64,000 nt of DNA from Eutreptiella sp. 'Long Island Sound 2002' (GCA_964036045.1 OZ038385.1:41283737-41347736); one strand, 5' to 3'; counted from the stretch's first letter, positions 1 to 12,359 are shown. The notes: a model not told the origin generated them from the sequence alone. Translations and numbers: made by a program.

Positions 1-1092
1 GTAGGAACCGGGCGTCAATCGTCCAGCCCAGTGATCCAGGTCAGCCAATAGCTCAGAGACCCTGCCAGGTTTGGGGTTGTTGGGGAGCACGGCCAGGTTC
101 TTGATTTCGGCCCTGATGGGGAGGTCGGTTTCATAGGTCGGGTACTGCCTCTCCAAGGCAACCAACACATCAGCAAAGGTGGCGGACTTAGTCACGATCC
201 GCTTGACCTGCTTCTCCAGGTACTTGGTCTTGCAACACTGCAGGAGCAGATCGCACTTGACCCGTCCACTAGCGTGGGTTTGGCCGGTCAATCGGAGAAA
301 CCGGCCAAAATTCTCAGTGAACTCGCTGAGGTCCTTGCCTGTGAACTCAGGCAGGTTCACCACGATCTTGGAGGTGGCAATAGCCTTAGCCTCCTGAGAA
401 CTGCGTCCCCCAGGGCGTCGGGTCTTCTTCTTCTTCTTCTTCGTCTCACTTGGGTCCTCGGGGCCCTCCGGGTCGTCGTCCTCCGAGGGCGAAGCAGAAG
501 TCATCGACGGCGGTTCATCATCGGAGGGATCTCCGCCTAGGTCACTGGAGCCGTAGGGCTCCACATCCACCATTGCCCTCAGGGCTGTCAGCCCCAGCCG
601 GTCCAGCTCGGCTCTCGTAGAATTCCCCACGTGCCTGTAGGGTGGCTGGGCCGTCCTCGGCACGAAAGGGCTTCTAGTTATCGCTGCAGGGGTCGGCATC
701 GGTCAGCTCCTCAAGCTCCCCAGGGTGTTTGTCAGCCCTGCCACCAGGTGGTTGGCCTGTACTCGATGGGGTGACATTCCCACCGTGGTAGGTGACGCTT
801 AGGGCGGTATCAGGGGCTCCAGTTTATCTCGAATATCTTGAGTGAGGTCGCCAACAATTTTAGAGGTGGCTCCTCGGAGCACCTCGTTGATCTCCGACCG
901 CGTCAGGGACCTGTTGGAGGATCTCCCCGATCCTCTACTCCTGCTCCCGCATGACTCAGGTCCTCTCCTCAACCCACTCAAGGTTGCATACCCAGGAACA
1001 TCCACATAGGCTCCCGTAGGGGGTAGAGGATGGTGATAGTCAGCCGCATACCATCGCGGCGCAGAACTGGAGGCCACCGGCTCACTGGCCAA
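1..1092 (-). pseudogene. Decayed gag fragment of the N2 retrotransposon family
   Basis: Read on the minus strand this matches the gag of the plus-strand copy at about 60.11-61.23 kb, roughly nine bases in ten where I compared it. Recognisable pieces are the Ser/Arg-rich block followed by NRSLTRSEINEVLRGATS (about 860-930), the acidic DDE run and the Lys-rich tract (about 420-500). The reading frame is broken: near 795-815 a short deletion and a stop follow the LEPLIP segment, and other frame changes occur. Homology stops abruptly near 1092, before the gag N-terminus and LTR, so the fragment is 5'-truncated; it continues past the left edge of the window. It is older than the other copies of this family here. 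Confidence 0.85.
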
Positions 1093-4000
1093 CCCTCTAT
1101 GTGGTGAATGACAGCTCGCCATGATGCACTTCTTTTCGAGCAGTCCGGAACGTCCTCTTGATATTGGTTTTGTTTCTTTTTGTCTTGATGAGTAAAAAAA
1201 GGCTCTGTGAGCTCCTTCCATGGTGCGCGGCAAGGCCGTCCGTGCACATGGTGGTAAATGGCATCTAGAGTAGTGTGAGAGTCGAGACAATTTCGGGCTA
1301 GATACGTGCCGTCTAACCTTCTTATAGTCCTCTTGAGTACAAACCATGTACTAGTCGTGGTATAACTTTATTATCTCCAGTCACCCTACCACGGTTTGTT
1401 CATTGTGGGGCGCTTTGATGCACCGCTAACGGCTTGTGATTTGGTGAGCCGTTGGATTTGTACACAGTGCTGATGCTCAAAGAGCCGGAGCAAAAGCCCC
1501 CGCATTGGGACTCTCACCGTGGGCAGGTCTTGGGGCATGTCATCCACAACCGGCACCTTCCACAGTTGCATCTTCGGCATACAACAAGCACCACAAAGCT
1601 AACAATGGCCCACTGGCAACCTATCATCATTGATGGCTCACTGGTAGCCCGAAATAAATCATCAGTTGACTATAGGCAAAAATCATAGGGTGTGGCAACA
1701 CTGAGGAATGCTCGGTGGACGGGTCCATCCCCCTTGTTGGTGACCTGTCCCAACCTGAACGTCAGTCCCGATTGCGATGCTACAATGGCAGACTAAAGCT
1801 AATTGCTTAACTTTAGGTTCAGAATATGACACTTTTGATTTGATCATCTTTTAAATCACGACCCCTCGATGCCAATTTTCCCAATAATAATTGAAACACA
1901 ATGCACTTGCTGGTTGTTGCAAGGTTAGGATTGTGTGGTGTTTGTTGAACAGTTTCAGCTTTTGCCTCAAAGGAATGCTCACTTAGTGGAGCACAGGCTC
2001 AAAGTCTATCCAACGGTTGATTTTGTGACTGTTGTGCTGTGTTTGGCACACCCCATACTGTGGATGGAAGACCTTTATGCTCCCACAATGAAGTGTGCCA
2101 TTGGGCCATTTTTGCAATTTCTTCAGCTTGGTTTACTGTTCATCCTGTATGACAAAGAAGTAGGCACATCAAAAAATACTGGAAAGAAATATACAAACAA
2201 TGCGATGATGAACTTGCATCCTAGCAGAGATGTGAAAGTTCCTTATGCAAACAAACCTACACAGCACAACAGCAGGACAATGGTGTGCAGGGGCAGCACA
2301 ACATCACACAATGGCACAGATAACTGTCGAAGGGATGTTTAAAAAAAATTGCTTCGATGCAGTGAAATTGTTCGTTGATTGGAAAATTTTCATTGTGGCC
2401 TCAGGTTGATAGATGTTGTGATTTGTGCACGACACCAGCACAAACAGACAAAAACAGCCACCACCAACCAACTTCACGGCTGCACAGCCACAACCTGGGC
2501 CCCAGCCCCAGCCAGTGCAAGCCAGAAAACCACAGCCGCAGCAGTGGCGGCGGTCCATGTGTGTGGTGTGGCAGACCGGATTGCACAGAGGCACCACAGG
2601 CTTGTGCATGCAGAGCAAAACTGTCCAAAAGCAGCAAAATTGCTACATGGCAGAATCGTATAGCACAGCACAAAGCTATTGCACGCAGGTTGGGACTTCC
2701 CCAACTCACTTGCACTCTGCCACAGAGCAACGTATGCACATATGCACAGCCCAAAATTGAACGAAGAGAAGGTGTGTGCGAAGATTACTCATGGGCCTCA
2801 AGATGACCCGTTCGCCAATGGCAATGGCTTCCCATGCCTTGGGAATTGCACATGATTCAGTGTGCTTGTGGTACACTCTCCCTCCCAATTCCAACGTGTG
2901 CCACACCAGCCGTCTGCTATACTTGATATCCCTCTCCATAAAATGTGGGTGTCTCAAGGTCAGGAAAAATTTCCACCCCTCATGTACCCACACTCATGCA
3001 TTTCTAAAATTCTCATGCAAAAAGATGGCACAATGGGTGGAAGACAAGGAAGGTTTCGGTCAGTTCAAGCTTGCGCTAGGATTCCGGTTGGGTTAGATTG
3101 CATTCGAGTTTAACTCCATTTGTTGTGGCTGTCTGGCACAGGAGAATGACGGGTGTAAATTTTGTGCAATTGGGTGGTGCAATGGGTGCTTCGGTACTGG
3201 ATGGCAGGACAGATTTTGGCTGTACTTAGAGTTAGCCCTATTCCATCTGGGGAGCAGGGTGGCAAAGGTGTAAAGGGTGGGAAGTCTGGCCACGGCAAAG
3301 GAGAGTGTTCATTGCCATTGCGACACCGAAGGGTAAAATGTTGCTTTTGCTCAGCCCCAACCCCGCCCAAGTGTCACATGGGTTGAGTCATGGTTCATGG
3401 AGAACGAGGTGTAGGCGGGATGCCAGAATCCACCACAGGGATGTACAACACTTGTTGGCAATATTTTGAAAAATTAGGGAGGATTCAACCCTTTTTTTGG
3501 TCTGGGGAACAGAGCAGGGAGTAAAGGTGTAAGGGGTGGGAGGTCTCGTCGGGGCAGGAGAGAATACCGGAAGGGAAAATTTTGCTGTTGCTCAGCCCCA
3601 ACCCCCCGCAGTCGTTAGGATGGGTTTGAGTGGGTTGGTAGGTCAGCATGATTTATGGAGGAGGTGTGGGCTGAGGAATGCTTGACACGGCCAGGTCAAC
3701 CGTGGCCATGAAACACTCACAGCTGCAAAGCAGGGCACAGGAGGTGATCGTGCAAATAGGAACTGTGCCCAGTACCTTGCCTCTGCAGGCCACCGCCTTG
3801 CCCCCAAAGGACAATGCATGGCAGTGTCCACGTCTTCCACCATGCACCACACACGCAGAAGCGTGGTGAGCTCATTATCTTGACATCGAGCGCCGTCAAG
3901 GAAACGCAGGGACTTAAACACCCAACGGCCACGATCACCAGCGCAAGCACAAACGACTTGGAGCGAGAGACCTCCTCAACCACACAGAAGTGGTGAACTG

Positions 4001-4116
4001 AAAGGGTAGCATTTGCAGGGGCATCTGTGCAGTGCGCAGTGCACGGCTTCCCGTTGATTGAAGGGAGTCTGGGCGCACGTAGGTGAGTGGAAAGGGCGCC
4101 GTTCACCTCGCAAATT
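1093..4116. other. Intergenic stretch, no recognisable gene
   Basis: About 3 kb downstream of ARL5. Several ORFs of 60-140 codons exist on both strands, but none shows a recognisable domain and overlapping frames are equally open. The 2450-2650 part is rich in CAG/CCA-type triplets, which explains the Gln/Pro-rich frames. I see no tRNA, rRNA or mobile element here. Confidence 0.5.
3249..3660. repeat. Diverged local duplication
   Basis: Two related stretches of about 160 bp lie at roughly 3249-3405 and 3502-3660. Both run from a GGGGA(G/A)CAG start through 'aaaggtgtaa', 'ggtggga' and 'gctcagccccaacc' to a 'catgg/catga...ttatggag' end. They are clearly related but carry many substitutions and indels. 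No function is evident. Confidence 0.6.
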
Positions 4117-4662
4117 TCAATCACTAGAACGCAAGCGGTCCACGATCCAATCCAACCCATCGTAAAGTCCTTCGCCCGTCAAGCCACAACACGGCTGCAT
4201 GTGCCAGTTGTGGTTCTTGACGTGGTGCAGGTTGAGCTTTTGTGCGAGTTCAGTGGTATTCATTGCATTTTGTAGGTCTTGCTTATTAGCAAAAATCAAC
4301 ACACAAGCATCCTTCAGGTCCTGTGATTCCAACATGCGAAACAGTTCCTCCTTGACTACGGAGAGGCGCTCACTGTCCGTGCTGTCCACAACAAAAATGA
4401 TGGCTTGCGTGTTGATGTAGTACATGGACCAACTGGGGCGCAGAGAATCTTGTCCTCCGAGATCCCATACGACAAAGTTAATGTTTTGATACTGGATTTC
4501 TTCAACGTTGCTGCCAATCGTCGGCTGTGTTACAACCACCTCCCCCAAGTGCAGTGAATACAGAATTGTGGTTTTACCAGCATTGTTGAGTCCGACAACA
4601 ACGATTTTGTACTCCTTGTTCCCAAAAAGTCGACTCCATAATACTGAGAACAATGCACCCAT
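4117..4662 (-). CDS. ARL5: ADP-ribosylation factor-like GTPase, ARL5 type
   Basis: An intact 181-residue protein in one exon, the usual ARL5 length. Gly2 after the start Met is the expected N-myristoylation site. The P-loop GLNNAGKTT is at residues 24-32, switch-I Thr in QPTIG at 48, WDLGGQ at 66-71, NKQD at 126-129, and the guanine-contacting loop CCGLTGEG at 158-165 (CCALTGEG is more usual). The run VVWDLGGQDSLRPSW and the AMNTTELAQKL segment are characteristic of ARL5 rather than ARF1 or ARL1. Known family role: a Golgi-associated GTPase that recruits tethering factors at the trans-Golgi. The stop is TGA. It is transcribed away from the CDK at 6.1 kb, with about 1.5 kb between the two start codons. 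No intron interrupts the CDS, unlike the neighbouring kinase. Confidence 0.96.
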   Translation of the reverse strand: MGALFSVLWSRLFGNKEYKIVVVGLNNAGKTTILYSLHLGEVVVTQPTIGSNVEEIQYQNINFVVWDLGGQDSLRPSWSMYYINTQAIIFVVDSTDSERLSVVKEELFRMLESQDLKDACVLIFANKQDLQNAMNTTELAQKLNLHHVKNHNWHMQPCCGLTGEGLYDGLDWIVDRLRSSD

Positions 4663-4665
4663 CAG

Positions 4666-4680
4666 CTATTGCTGTCGCAT
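4666..4680 (-). promoter_or_regulatory. Possible 4-codon upstream ORF before ARL5
   Basis: On the minus strand an ATG at 4680 opens a frame of four codons (MRQQ) ending in TAG at 4666, three bases before the ARL5 start. A pyrimidine-rich tract ending in CAACAG lies just upstream (about 4687-4705) and could be a 3' splice site for a 5'-UTR intron. If the transcript includes this stretch, the uORF could damp ARL5 translation. This is inference from sequence only. Confidence 0.35.
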
Positions 4681-6143
4681 GACTCACCTGTTGGGAACGC
4701 AGACAAACTGATGTGCAAAAGCAATAGCACATGTAGTGCACATGCGTTTCAGGGTTCGGCGCATATCACAGCCTCGCTGATGCTGCATGGTCACGTTGTA
4801 AAATCAATTTTTATTAGTATTTCAATTACTTCGTTCTGTAACACGCGTTAACCACCAATAAATCTCATTTTGTTGCATTTGTCGGAGTTATCTCCATGGA
4901 TCATTGGTGCGCGTCGCCGCGTGCACTTTTGGGCTCCGCGGATATTCTTCAAAACGGGCAAAACGTGTATTACATGTACATGTATGCATATTTCTCGCAC
5001 CTATCTTTATTTATAAAGCATTCTAAACATCTGGTGGACGTTTTGCACACCACGTGAACGTTCCTTGCTCATCCCTCGCATCCAAGCCAAACCGTAAATA
5101 AGCGAACCCAAAAGAGCCAAAATTTGGTCACAATTTTCTTTTTGAATCCCTCACCGAAGAGGGTTGCTTGGCAACCCTTGCGGGTGGTAAGTGCATTGAA
5201 CGTGTCGTTTGCAAAACAAGTTACCATGAGTCCTGGTTCTAGGTGTTGTTTGCTACTAAGAAGGTGCAGATGACACAACACGCAAGATAGAGGGGCGGAA
5301 GCAAACACTCATCACCAATGTGACGGAAACACACAAAATGAACACTTTGCAAAATAGAGGCACGGTTGTTTTACATCCGAGGGGTGAGTGCTTTGTTGCT
5401 TTGGTGAAGTATTTGACTCGTGGGGTTCCTCGTAGGAAATTGGGGGTTATCCCTGAGTAACGACTAGGCCACTTCATTGTGTGAATGGACATGACCACCT
5501 TACTTTTCATGCCCTTTTGCGGTGTCAACAATGCTTTAGCTCTTTTGAGGCCCCGTGGAACTAGCAAATGTGCGTGGTTTTGGTGGAGACGAAGAGTTGT
5601 TTGTGCGCCGCGCTTTGCGCATGTTGCCATCTTCTATCCAATGTGGACATAATCCCTGCTTAGCTTTTGCTTGGTAGTGGACGCTTGATGCTCGATGCTT
5701 GTCTTTGAGTGCATAGCTTGTTGTGTGTCGTTTCGCGGGTTTTTTATCATATTCCGTGGTCGCCTCTGTAAGTACATATATTCAACGTCTACTACGTTTC
5801 TGCCACTTGATTGAGGCTTCCAAGGCAACATTTTGTCAACATATGTGAGGGATTTTGTGCTCACATATTATCTATCCGTCGACCCGTCAAAGTCCCGCTT
5901 AACCCTACCTCGAAATGCGCCAAGTCGAAGGCAAGTTTACGAGTGCCTTCCGACACTTTGGGCGCTTGGTGAAAACCCGATAGACGCAACGCAACTTGCA
6001 ACCCCCAAACAAGAAGGTACGATGACGTGACATCGGGATTTTACGCGATGAAAAAATCATATTGTCGGCTTGGCATCTCGCTTCGCGGTTCGAAGTCGTG
6101 TGGGAAATACCAAGTTACGCCACCGCCCCGCAGACCGCACACG
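4681..6143. promoter_or_regulatory. Divergent intergenic region between ARL5 and the CDK
   Basis: This 1.46-kb gap separates the start of the minus-strand ARL5 from the start of the plus-strand kinase, so both promoters should be in it. It is AT-richer than much of the window. I cannot assign a TATA box or start site with confidence. ORFs inside it (for example 5256-5630 minus) have no recognisable domain. Confidence 0.5.
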
Positions 6144-9100
6144 ATGTCTATGAATCCGACCAAGTACCAAAAGATTGAGAAGATTGGCGAAGGAACTTAC
6201 GGTGTCGTATTCAAAGCGAAGGATCGTTCTTGTGGTGAACTTGTGGCCTTGAAGCGCATCCCACTGGACAGTGAAGAGGAGGGCGTGCCTTGCACGGCGA
6301 TTCGAGAGATATCCCTCCTCAAAGAACTCAAACATCCCAACATTGTCAAGTTGTTGGACGTCATCCACAATGATAAAAAGTTGACCCTTGTATTTGAGTA
6401 TGCTGACCAAGATCTCAAGAAGTTTTTGGATTTCAATGGGGGAGACCTCGATAGTCAAACGATCCGTCATTTGTTGCAACAATTGTTGAGAGGAATCGAA
6501 TATTGTCATGAGAAGTCGGTTCTTCATCGGTGTGACGCGTTGTGTGCTGCGTGAAGGATAGTCGCGAAAGCTTGGCGTGCGTGCACTAAGGGTTATCTTT
6601 CCGCTCTCCTCCTTCTACCCTTAGACGAATGCTCCGATGTGCTATTTGAGGATGTGTTGAAATACGGGAATTGAATCGCGCCATATGAACAAGCATTTGT
6701 ATCGCATCTTGACTTGTGCACTCGCTTTTTGCAGCGACTTGAAACCTCAAAATTTGTTGATCAATAAGGCCATGGAATTGAAATTAGCCGACTTTGGACT
6801 GGGTCGGGCATTCGGGATTCCTGTGCGAAAGTACACACATGAGGTATACGAAACCGTTAGCATTTGTAGCCGTGAGTGCCCGTGATGCGAACATTTTGAT
6901 TCGTCGAGTCGCGGACGTGTTGGGCTTCGAAGACCGAATAGAATGTGGCAAGTTATGAACAGCTTCTCCTCGTTTGCGTTTAGGTCGTAACTTTGTGGTA
7001 CCGAGCCCCCGATGTGCTTCTGAGCAGCAAGAATTATGGGACGCCGGTGGATATTTGGTCAGTCGGATGCATTTTCGGTTTGTTTCCAACCACACCAGTC
7101 GACGTGAGAATCAGTGGTTGAAAAATCATTTGTTGACAACCTTTTGACATAACGTTTTCTATGGCGTTATTTGGCATGTCCCGTTTTTATGTAGTATTTG
7201 TGCGTGAAGCCACGTCATGGACCTTGAGAACTGGGTCATGATAGACCATTGGCAAATGTTCGTTTGAAATGAGCACAACGTTCCCTAACCTAACACCCTT
7301 GAAAGAGACACGTGCGCTTTTTGTGGACACCGTTTGAGGGTTTGTCATGCGGATGTCCATAGTGAAGCACAATCCACAATTCGCACCTCGTGTTCCGGAA
7401 CAAGATAGATTGGTCCTTGGCAATGAGCCCCCCCCCCCCCCTTTTGTGGAACGGTTGACAGTTTTGGGCCAATGTCCCACTGTTGCATGCCTTAAACCCT
7501 TGGTATTCCGATATGTTTCTTTTGTGTAGAGTGCTGATTCCATAAGCATTCATCTCATCAGCATGAGGCTCATCAAAATCACATTGGCCTTCTTTCCCAT
7601 CTTGTGGCTTGAAACACCCACTAGACCCTCGGAATCGGGTTTTGCGCCATGTAATGGAGATATTGCCAAATCTTCGTTTTCAGCGATGTGGGGCCCAAGC
7701 ATATTCTAAGCCATGTGCCCAACTTTGTTGATGTAGTTGCATTTGTTTGCTCAACTTGCTAGATGTTTTGGGAGGGGTGTTTAGCAATACATATGACCAT
7801 AGGTCATCGGTTGTTTGCAAGTGGCATGCATACAATTGCATTTTCTGCTTCGCCTTTGCACAGTGTGCACTCTTTTTGGTTGCTCTTCAAACATTGAACC
7901 CTATTCTAGGATTGTCTTTTTCTTCAACAATGGATGGCTATCAGTGGGAAGACATTTGGCATAACAGCACCAAGCAACGAGAAACAAGGAACTAGCAAGC
8001 ACGTCAACCCGTTTTGCAAAGATTGCAAAGGATTTTGGTTGCTTTCAGGGGGTTTTGATTCCATTTTTACCCAAAGATGGCTAATTCGGCCAAAAAAAGG
8101 ATGCGGATTCTAAAAAGGCACCTCCCAACTTGGTGCCACCATAGGGGGCCACCACATTTCAGTTTCCGGACTTGAGGAGGGCCCATTTGAATGAATAAAT
8201 CCACAAATTTGAGGCCTAACGAAGGGGAACATATGTCAAATGTTGGGTGTGCGTATTTTACCTTCCAAATCCACGACACGTCCGAGAAACCAAAGAAGAG
8301 GCGAGGTTTTTGTAGTGGCAATAGCTACAGGAGTAGCCAATCAATTAACCGGGAACTGTGCTTCTGGAGCTGCACCTCCTGCAGGTGACCACCGTCTCTA
8401 GGAGTGAAAAAACACAAAATCAGTCAACTAAGGTTTCGCTGGAAGGTGTGACCTCAATTCTTGCACTAGATTTAATGGTGCAATGGGTCCTAGTTCATGG
8501 CTCAACTGCTTGGGGTGGCATTAGGGTAGTTCAGGCCAATGGTTGGGGCCCAAGCCCCAATGTATGCAGAGCGTCTGTTATCAATTGCATGTTTTCGGCG
8601 GCATGCAGGCGCGAGGTTTGGTAAAATTTTTAGCAAGCGTGGGGATCAATGAGCACAATGTTCGGTTCGCTTTCAGCGCATGTGCATCAAGACAACGCAC
8701 GAGAAATGGGTGGGAATTTGAGGCTTTTGTCCGCTGGGTGAGATCAAGCTGGTGCATTTCCATGTCTCTTTGGAGCGTAATCCAATGATCCCAATGCCCT
8801 TCTTGTTGCAAGTGTAGGTTTTAGATGAGGTCAAATGTTTGCCGCAATGTGTCAATGGGTGGATGTAAGTATTTGATCCCATTCAGGTTGTCACGGAAGT
8901 TTTCGGGTAGGTGGAGTACTGGCCATGCATTTCATGCTGGCTAGTTGGGATGAGCAAGGCGCACTGATAGCTACTCCTTTCATCTACCGTAGTACTACGC
9001 TAGCAAACACCGATGCATAACACGTCAAAATATACACTACGTTTGACATTGTCAACATGGATGTTAAATCGCAATTGCTACATGTGATCGCAATGGCCAA

Positions 9101-11717
9101 TTCCAACCCTTTCAAGTTTCGTGTCAATTTTGTTGATGGCAAAGCGAAGTGCCCCATGGGGCGGGGGGCGGCAACAACACAATCCACCATGGCCGTCCAT
9201 ACGTCATGGCGGTCAAGCAACGGGAACATGGCCTTAATACCATGGGGGATTTCCCAGGGGGATAAAATGCGCTTAAATCATGTCGCGATTAATTGTGTCC
9301 CAATCCTCAAAAATGCGTGAGTTAATTATGCCCACTTCTTGGAAATGTTTGCTCACTAAACCGTTGAATGTGCTTAGATAGTTGTTATTATTATTCTGCC
9401 AAGGTTGTTGTTAAACCTTGGAGGCTGCTGGATGGCTGCGATCCATTTTGGACATTTTTACAGGTTTTTTTTGGATGTTTGCTGTTATTTCTTGGACACT
9501 TATGGATGTTTGGTGTCCATTCTTTGTGGCCGCCGAATGATTATTTTTATTGCCCGGGCGCATCTCGATGTTTATTCGTGTCTCACACCTAACACCCGCA
9601 AAGGCACATGCAATGGTAACGCCAAACGGAAATTGCTGGCGTCTGCTTTGCAATCCGTCCCTTGACGTCCTAAAGAGAACGCAGTGTCCATTGACACCGC
9701 ATCTCATCTGTGCGTTCTAACTACTTGATGGCCCAAAAAAAAAGTACCGGACCTCAAAAAAGGGGGTAAAAATTGCATGGAAAAATTTCGGTCAGAATTT
9801 GCCGAACAAAATTTGTCATGTCATCCCCCCCCCCCCCCCTGGTATCAAGCTCAAATGGTTGTACAGGTTGTAATGGTTGTTCTTTCTCCTCGCTGAATTC
9901 ATACAAAGGGACTTCCTTCCCACCAAGTTGTGTTGAGGGAAAGCTAATGATTGAGGATATCAGGACTACCCCTATTGTTTGGCTCTGGACATTGTGCTTC
10001 CCTGGTCATCCTGGGTTGTAGCCGAGGTCATATCCTGGGTCATATCCTGGGTATCTGCCAATGTTCTCGGGCTGATGCCGCAGATTTGATCATGAGGGAG
10101 AGCATACCATTTCAAGAATCTAGTTTTAGAGTGGGAGGGAATTGCGACATACCTACACTAGCAAGGAGGTCTTGACTCAAAGCTATGCAAAGTTCCAAAG
10201 TGCTTTCCCAAATATGTGTGACACTTTGGCTCATGTGAGCCACATTTGTTTCTCCCATCAGGCGAGATGTGCACAGGGCAACCACTCTTTGCCGGAAAAG
10301 GGGACACAGATCAATTGCTGCGCATTTTCAAGTTCTTGGGGTCACCAGATGAGACCACGTGGCCTTCGATTAACACCTACCCAAATTCGGAGCTGTTGAA
10401 GGCTCCCGATTTCAGGTGTGTGCATGCCAAAACACGTTGAGTGGACAACTGGTCCCAAACGTTGCAATCCGTCGTGTTGACATGTGGTTCCGCCTCTCAC
10501 ACAAATTGCATCGGTGGTCCCCATCAGGCTTCGTTTATAAGAATTAAGTTGCAATGGGGGGGGGTCTGGGTGGGTGGGTTTTCAGTCGGGTGGGTGGGTC
10601 TAAACCTTTGGACCCCCCCCCCCCTTATAATTCCGAGGGTTTCCTGGGTTGGGCTCCAGCCACCCCTTCCTTCTTTGGTCACAGGAGCCTTGTCTGGCTG
10701 GTTGCTGGTGCCCCTTTCCGCTTTGTTGTTGTGCAGGCACCATGCCAAAAGGGTAAAAAAAAAGTGTTTTCACCCCATGTGTTTATACTCCATATACTCG
10801 GAATTTTCACGAGAAATTAAAAATGCACAAAAATGGGCATTTTTCCAGTCATCCCAAAATAATTATCTCATTCCTGACCGTGTGCTTGTCAAAGATGTCC
10901 AGTATCCTAGTTGGTGGACCACTGATGCACAACTGCAAGATCCTGGGTTCAATTCCTCAGGTCGGCATACCTGTCATTGCGCAAAAGCGGTGGAGCTGTT
11001 TTTCCTTTTTTTTCCCATGGCTCATCATGAAACTAATTTGCAAAGGCAGGGTCATGTAGCCAATTTGGTTTACAAAAAATGCTCCCCACAGAATTATAAG
11101 AGGGGGGGGGGGTCTGGGTGGGTCAAAAGTGGGGTGGGTGGGTCCAAAGTTGGGTGGGTGGGTCTTGTCCAAAATACCTTCCCCCCTCTTCTTTACGAAG
11201 CCTGGTCCCCCTGCATGGGTGGCCTCTCACACGCAGTGTGGACAGGTTGTCCTGAACATTCTTCCAAACGCCACGCGCTTTGGGGGGGAGAGGGCCCATC
11301 AGCTTGCAACCCCGATAAGCTCGGGAAATGTCGAGTCCAACAGGCACTAGTGGCGGGTGCACGGCAGCTCGTCCTCTTCTCCACTCATGCTTGTGCTTGT
11401 GCGTATTTGTGCCGAAGCCTATGCCCACGTACCTGGTTATGTTTGCCCATGCCTATATTCATGACTGTTCTTCATGCCACCGCCCATGCTTTTGCCTGTG
11501 CACATGCGACTGCTTTTCAACTTTCTGCCATGCTGCCCCCACTGTGTCGTGCTGCAGGATACGATTCAGCCCAGTGGATGTGCATGCGCAGCCACAGTAC
11601 TCCAAGAGCGGCCAAACTGGGATTGACCTGTTGAAAAGCATGCTGCAGTACGAACCCGCGCGGCGGATCACTGCCAAGAACGCACTGCGGCACCCATACT
11701 TCACAGAGAACAGCTAA
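6144..11717 (+). CDS. CDK: Cyclin-dependent kinase, CDK5/PCTAIRE-like, five exons
   Basis: Exons 6144-6529, 6735-6843, 6984-7077, 10262-10415 and 11558-11717 join to 903 nt (300 residues plus TAA). All four introns are GT-AG and keep the frame (phases 2, 0, 1, 2). Key residues: glycine loop GEGTYG 15-20 with Thr18/Tyr19 (the inhibitory pair in CDKs), Lys37, a PCTAIRE helix 49-55, HRDLKPQN 128-135, DFGLG 148-152, T-loop YTHEVVTLWYR 162-172 with activating Thr163, and APD 173-175. DQDLKK, AFGIPV and APDVL favour the CDK5/PHO85/PCTAIRE branch; the PCTAIRE helix and T-loop Thr depart from CDK5 itself. The length fits a bare kinase domain without the long N-terminus of animal PCTAIRE kinases. The frame is open upstream to an ATG at 6027, but kinase homology begins at 6150, so I chose 6144. 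It should be a cyclin-activated Ser/Thr kinase. Confidence 0.93.
7078..10261 (+). other. Intron 3 of the CDK (3.2 kb)
   Basis: The donor is GTTTGT after the codon start of Gly in CIFG, and the acceptor is TCTCCCATCAG before GCGAGATG. The intron carries long homopolymers: a 14-C run at about 7428-7441 and a 15-C run at 9825-9839. ORFs within it are shadows without domains. I see no nested gene. Confidence 0.85.
10553..11170 (+). repeat. Pair of G-rich tracts able to form G-quadruplexes
   Basis: At 10553-10600 and again at 11101-11165 a long G run is followed by 'tctgggtgggt' and then several GGGTGGGTGGG units. The two tracts are related and lie in the same orientation in intron 4. Each has more than four runs of three or more G, enough for intramolecular G-quadruplexes in the sense strand of the pre-mRNA. 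Confidence 0.65.
10888..10975 (+). repeat. tRNA-like (SINE-type) relic in CDK intron 4
   Basis: A perfect B-box-type GGTTCAATTCC lies near 10947-10957, with TATCCTAGTTGG, close to the A-box consensus, about 40 bp upstream. The same TATCCTAGT...GGTTCAATTCC pairing occurs in the N2 LTRs. The acceptor ends do not pair as in a tRNA gene, so this is a tRNA-derived relic rather than a tRNA. Confidence 0.4.
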
Positions 11718-12359
11718 GCGCGGCCTTTCGGGCAGGGTGGGGGTTGCCCCCCCCTTGACAATCAATACCGGCACGATGACAAGCCAGTGGCATTGCGTTG
11801 CGGGCAACCTGAACCTTCTGCTTTTGTCCATCAGTCTGCGCGAGACGTGTAGTGGTTGACTGGCCCGGTGGTAGTTCTGGGTTGTGGCTGCCGCTTGCAC
11901 AACGAGCCAGAGCCAGTGCCCACGGTCAAGTTCGAGTGCAAGTTTTCTGGTGCGGGTGGCCTCGAAACGCACCAAGACGCTGGAAATGGCCCCTGCCCCC
12001 CCCGCCGGACACCGAGTGGCATTGCTCACGGAATGGCCATGGTGCCGCGCCGGCTGCTCCCCTCGCCCGGGTTCCTTTTTGTCCCGTTCGCACCCCTTGA
12101 ACTGCCCCCATGCCCCCCGCCCGCGCCCAGTGCCCGGGTTCGATTTGACGACCAGGGACCAGAAGGGGGCCCCTCGCCCCCCCCACCCCCGAACCCCTGC
12201 TTCTTTGATTCTGCTTCGTTCGAAACTCATCGGGCACAACGTTTCGGCCCCTCCCGCGGAGGAACGGTTTCCTCTGGTGCTGACCCTTGGCGGCCTTTGT
12301 GTGATCTGTGGGAGTCCCCATTCTGAGCTCCGCTTTGGGGTGCTTTGGCCAGGGCCGCG

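Larger units (their letters stand above)
10416..11557 (+). other. Intron 4 of the CDK (1.14 kb)
   Basis: The donor GTGTGT follows ...GATTTCAG and the acceptor is GTGCTGCAG before GATACGATTC. The intron holds a duplicated G-rich tract, a 12-C run at 10613-10624 and a tRNA-like relic. A 397-codon open frame crosses the whole intron and into exon 5 in another frame; it has no recognisable domain and I treat it as chance. Confidence 0.85.

Noticed and set aside
10441-11634. 397-codon ORF across CDK intron 4
   Set aside because: Wrong frame relative to exon 5, no domain, and the splice sites on both sides give an intact kinase.
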